From: Prorocentrum cordatum
Lineage: Eukaryota; Sar; Dinophyceae; Prorocentrales; Prorocentraceae
Direction of reading: 5' to 3'
NCBI GenBank assembly: GCA_963575745.1
Contig: CAUYUJ010019862.1
Location: forward strand, 97,001 to 161,000
DNA: 64,000 nt
Both the position numbers and the translations under genes were made by a program. This document shows positions 63,061 to 64,000 of this stretch, one piece after another. Below the pieces are notes generated by a model. That model made no database searches. It was not told the origin of the DNA and saw nothing but the letters and a program-made list of their open reading frames with translations. The stretch's first letter is position 1; the number at the start of each line of letters is the position of its first letter.

Positions 63061-63480
63061 CCCCCCCCAAGGCCCAAAGACGTTTCCTGGCGACTCGGGC
63101 CCCCGCGGGAAGCCTCTGCCGGGCTCTCCAGACCCCCGCCGCGGTGAATTCGCTCCCGCCCAAGGGCCCTGCGCCCCCCTGGTGGCCCAAAGACGTTTCC
63201 TCGCGACTCGGGACCCCGCGGGAAGCGTCTGGTGGGCTCCCCGAACCCCCGCCACGGTGAATTAGCTCCCGCCCAAGGGCCCTGCGCCACCCTGGTGGCC
63301 CAAAGACGTCTCCTGGCGACTCGGGCCTCCCTGGGGGGCTCCCAGGGCACCCCAGACCAACCTCATTGTGAATTGCCGATCGCCCAGGAATCACCCAGGA
63401 GCCCCCCAGGAGCCTTTCAGAAGCCCCCCTGAGGGCCTTCCAGGGCCCTCCCCAAGTTCTCCAAGGCACCCCAGGCGCCC
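63060..63480 (+). repeat. D3 satellite: GACGTTTCCTGGCGACTCGG units
   Basis: Three or four units mixing the D1 satellite-1 type with one D2 type (GACCAACCTCATTGTGAATT). Confidence 0.9.
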
Positions 63481-64000
63481 TTCACGGTGAATCAGCTGCC
63501 GCCCAGGGCCCAGGGCGCTCCTGGGCGCGCCAGCTGGATTTCGTAGTTCCAGAGGAGCGGTATCGGCGGAGCGAGCGAAGCGAGCGGAGCCGGCGCCGCA
63601 AGCGCACAATCAAACGCCCGCGCGGCGTTTCACCCCAAACCCTTTCCCCCGACGTAAAACGTCAACCCTAAACCCAGGATTGCGCATATCTTAAAACTCA
63701 AGAGGGTATCTGTGTACGTGTGATACACAAAGCATTGTATGTCGAACCCATGAGCAAGATCGCCAAACCGATTGGAATCGTGGAGCCCTAAGAGAAAGAG
63801 AACCCCGATTACCGAATGAACCCGAAACCCTAATAGAGAAAGCCGTGGGTGGTTCGCCGCCCTAACGGGCGCGGGGTGGGAATGTGAAAAGGGGAGCTGG
63901 CCCCGTAGCCGAAACCTGATTCCGCTCAACATGATACCACCACAACACGACTACCCCACCCCCACTCCATTTTATGGGTGGGGGTGGTCTTACACGATTG
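63480..64000 (+). repeat. D3 tail, cut by the window end
   Basis: Third copy of tail C, with the CGCCC-TAAC-GGGCG hairpin at about 63858-63871 and CCACCCCCA...TGGGTGGGGGTGG just before the end. The closing CCCTAAA block would lie beyond 64000. Confidence 0.85.

Overview
This is eukaryotic nuclear DNA, most probably from a GC-rich dinoflagellate. The reasons are: TTTAGGG/CCCTAAA telomere-type repeats; remnants of the LINE type familiar from dinoflagellates (reverse transcriptase, RNase H and a C-terminal zinc-binding tail); very low gene density; abundant G/C-rich minisatellites; and an intron whose acceptor reads AG|G. A Prorocentrum-like genome would fit, but the sequence does not fix the genus. 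There are no rRNA genes, convincing tRNAs, operons or CRISPR arrays.

Region 1 (1-30.4 kb) holds the one well-supported gene. Exon 1 (5062-6141) encodes a NUDIX hydrolase domain of the diphosphoinositol-polyphosphate phosphohydrolase type, followed by the N-terminal half of an inositol hexakisphosphate kinase (IP6K). Exon 2 (19661-20530) encodes the C-terminal half of the same kinase. The join restores the family motif PxxxDxKxG exactly (PCFLDLK|VG). The predicted 649-residue protein would therefore carry a domain that makes inositol pyrophosphates and one that breaks them down. The 13.5-kb intron holds minisatellites and a decayed same-strand LINE (about 12.2-18.3 kb). Downstream lie a 73-bp tandem array, a 5'-truncated reverse-strand LINE (23.3-25.7 kb), a 1.1-kb GGT microsatellite, a Gly-rich/Asp-rich remnant with cold-shock-like pieces (27.8-28.4 kb), and 173-bp and GTC-rich arrays. 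A 100-N gap follows (30418-30517).

Region 2 (30.8-64 kb) has no convincing gene. It is a train of composite repeat units separated by short CCCTAAA blocks: type A (one inverted copy plus five direct), type B (three), type D (three) and a larger unit X (52.2-58.0 kb). Each A, B or D unit has a conserved head with short hairpins, a variable minisatellite or satellite cargo, and a conserved tail with a C-tract/G-tract hairpin. Head hairpins in A and B keep pairing despite base changes. One core, CACGGTGAATT, recurs in several otherwise different satellites of the D units. Unit X contains a 52-bp satellite with clear higher-order structure (3-mer, and probably 12-mer). The region looks subtelomeric or like a telomere-repeat-punctuated satellite domain. 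Repeat families and a Gly-rich segment shared with 26-30 kb tie the two sides of the gap together.
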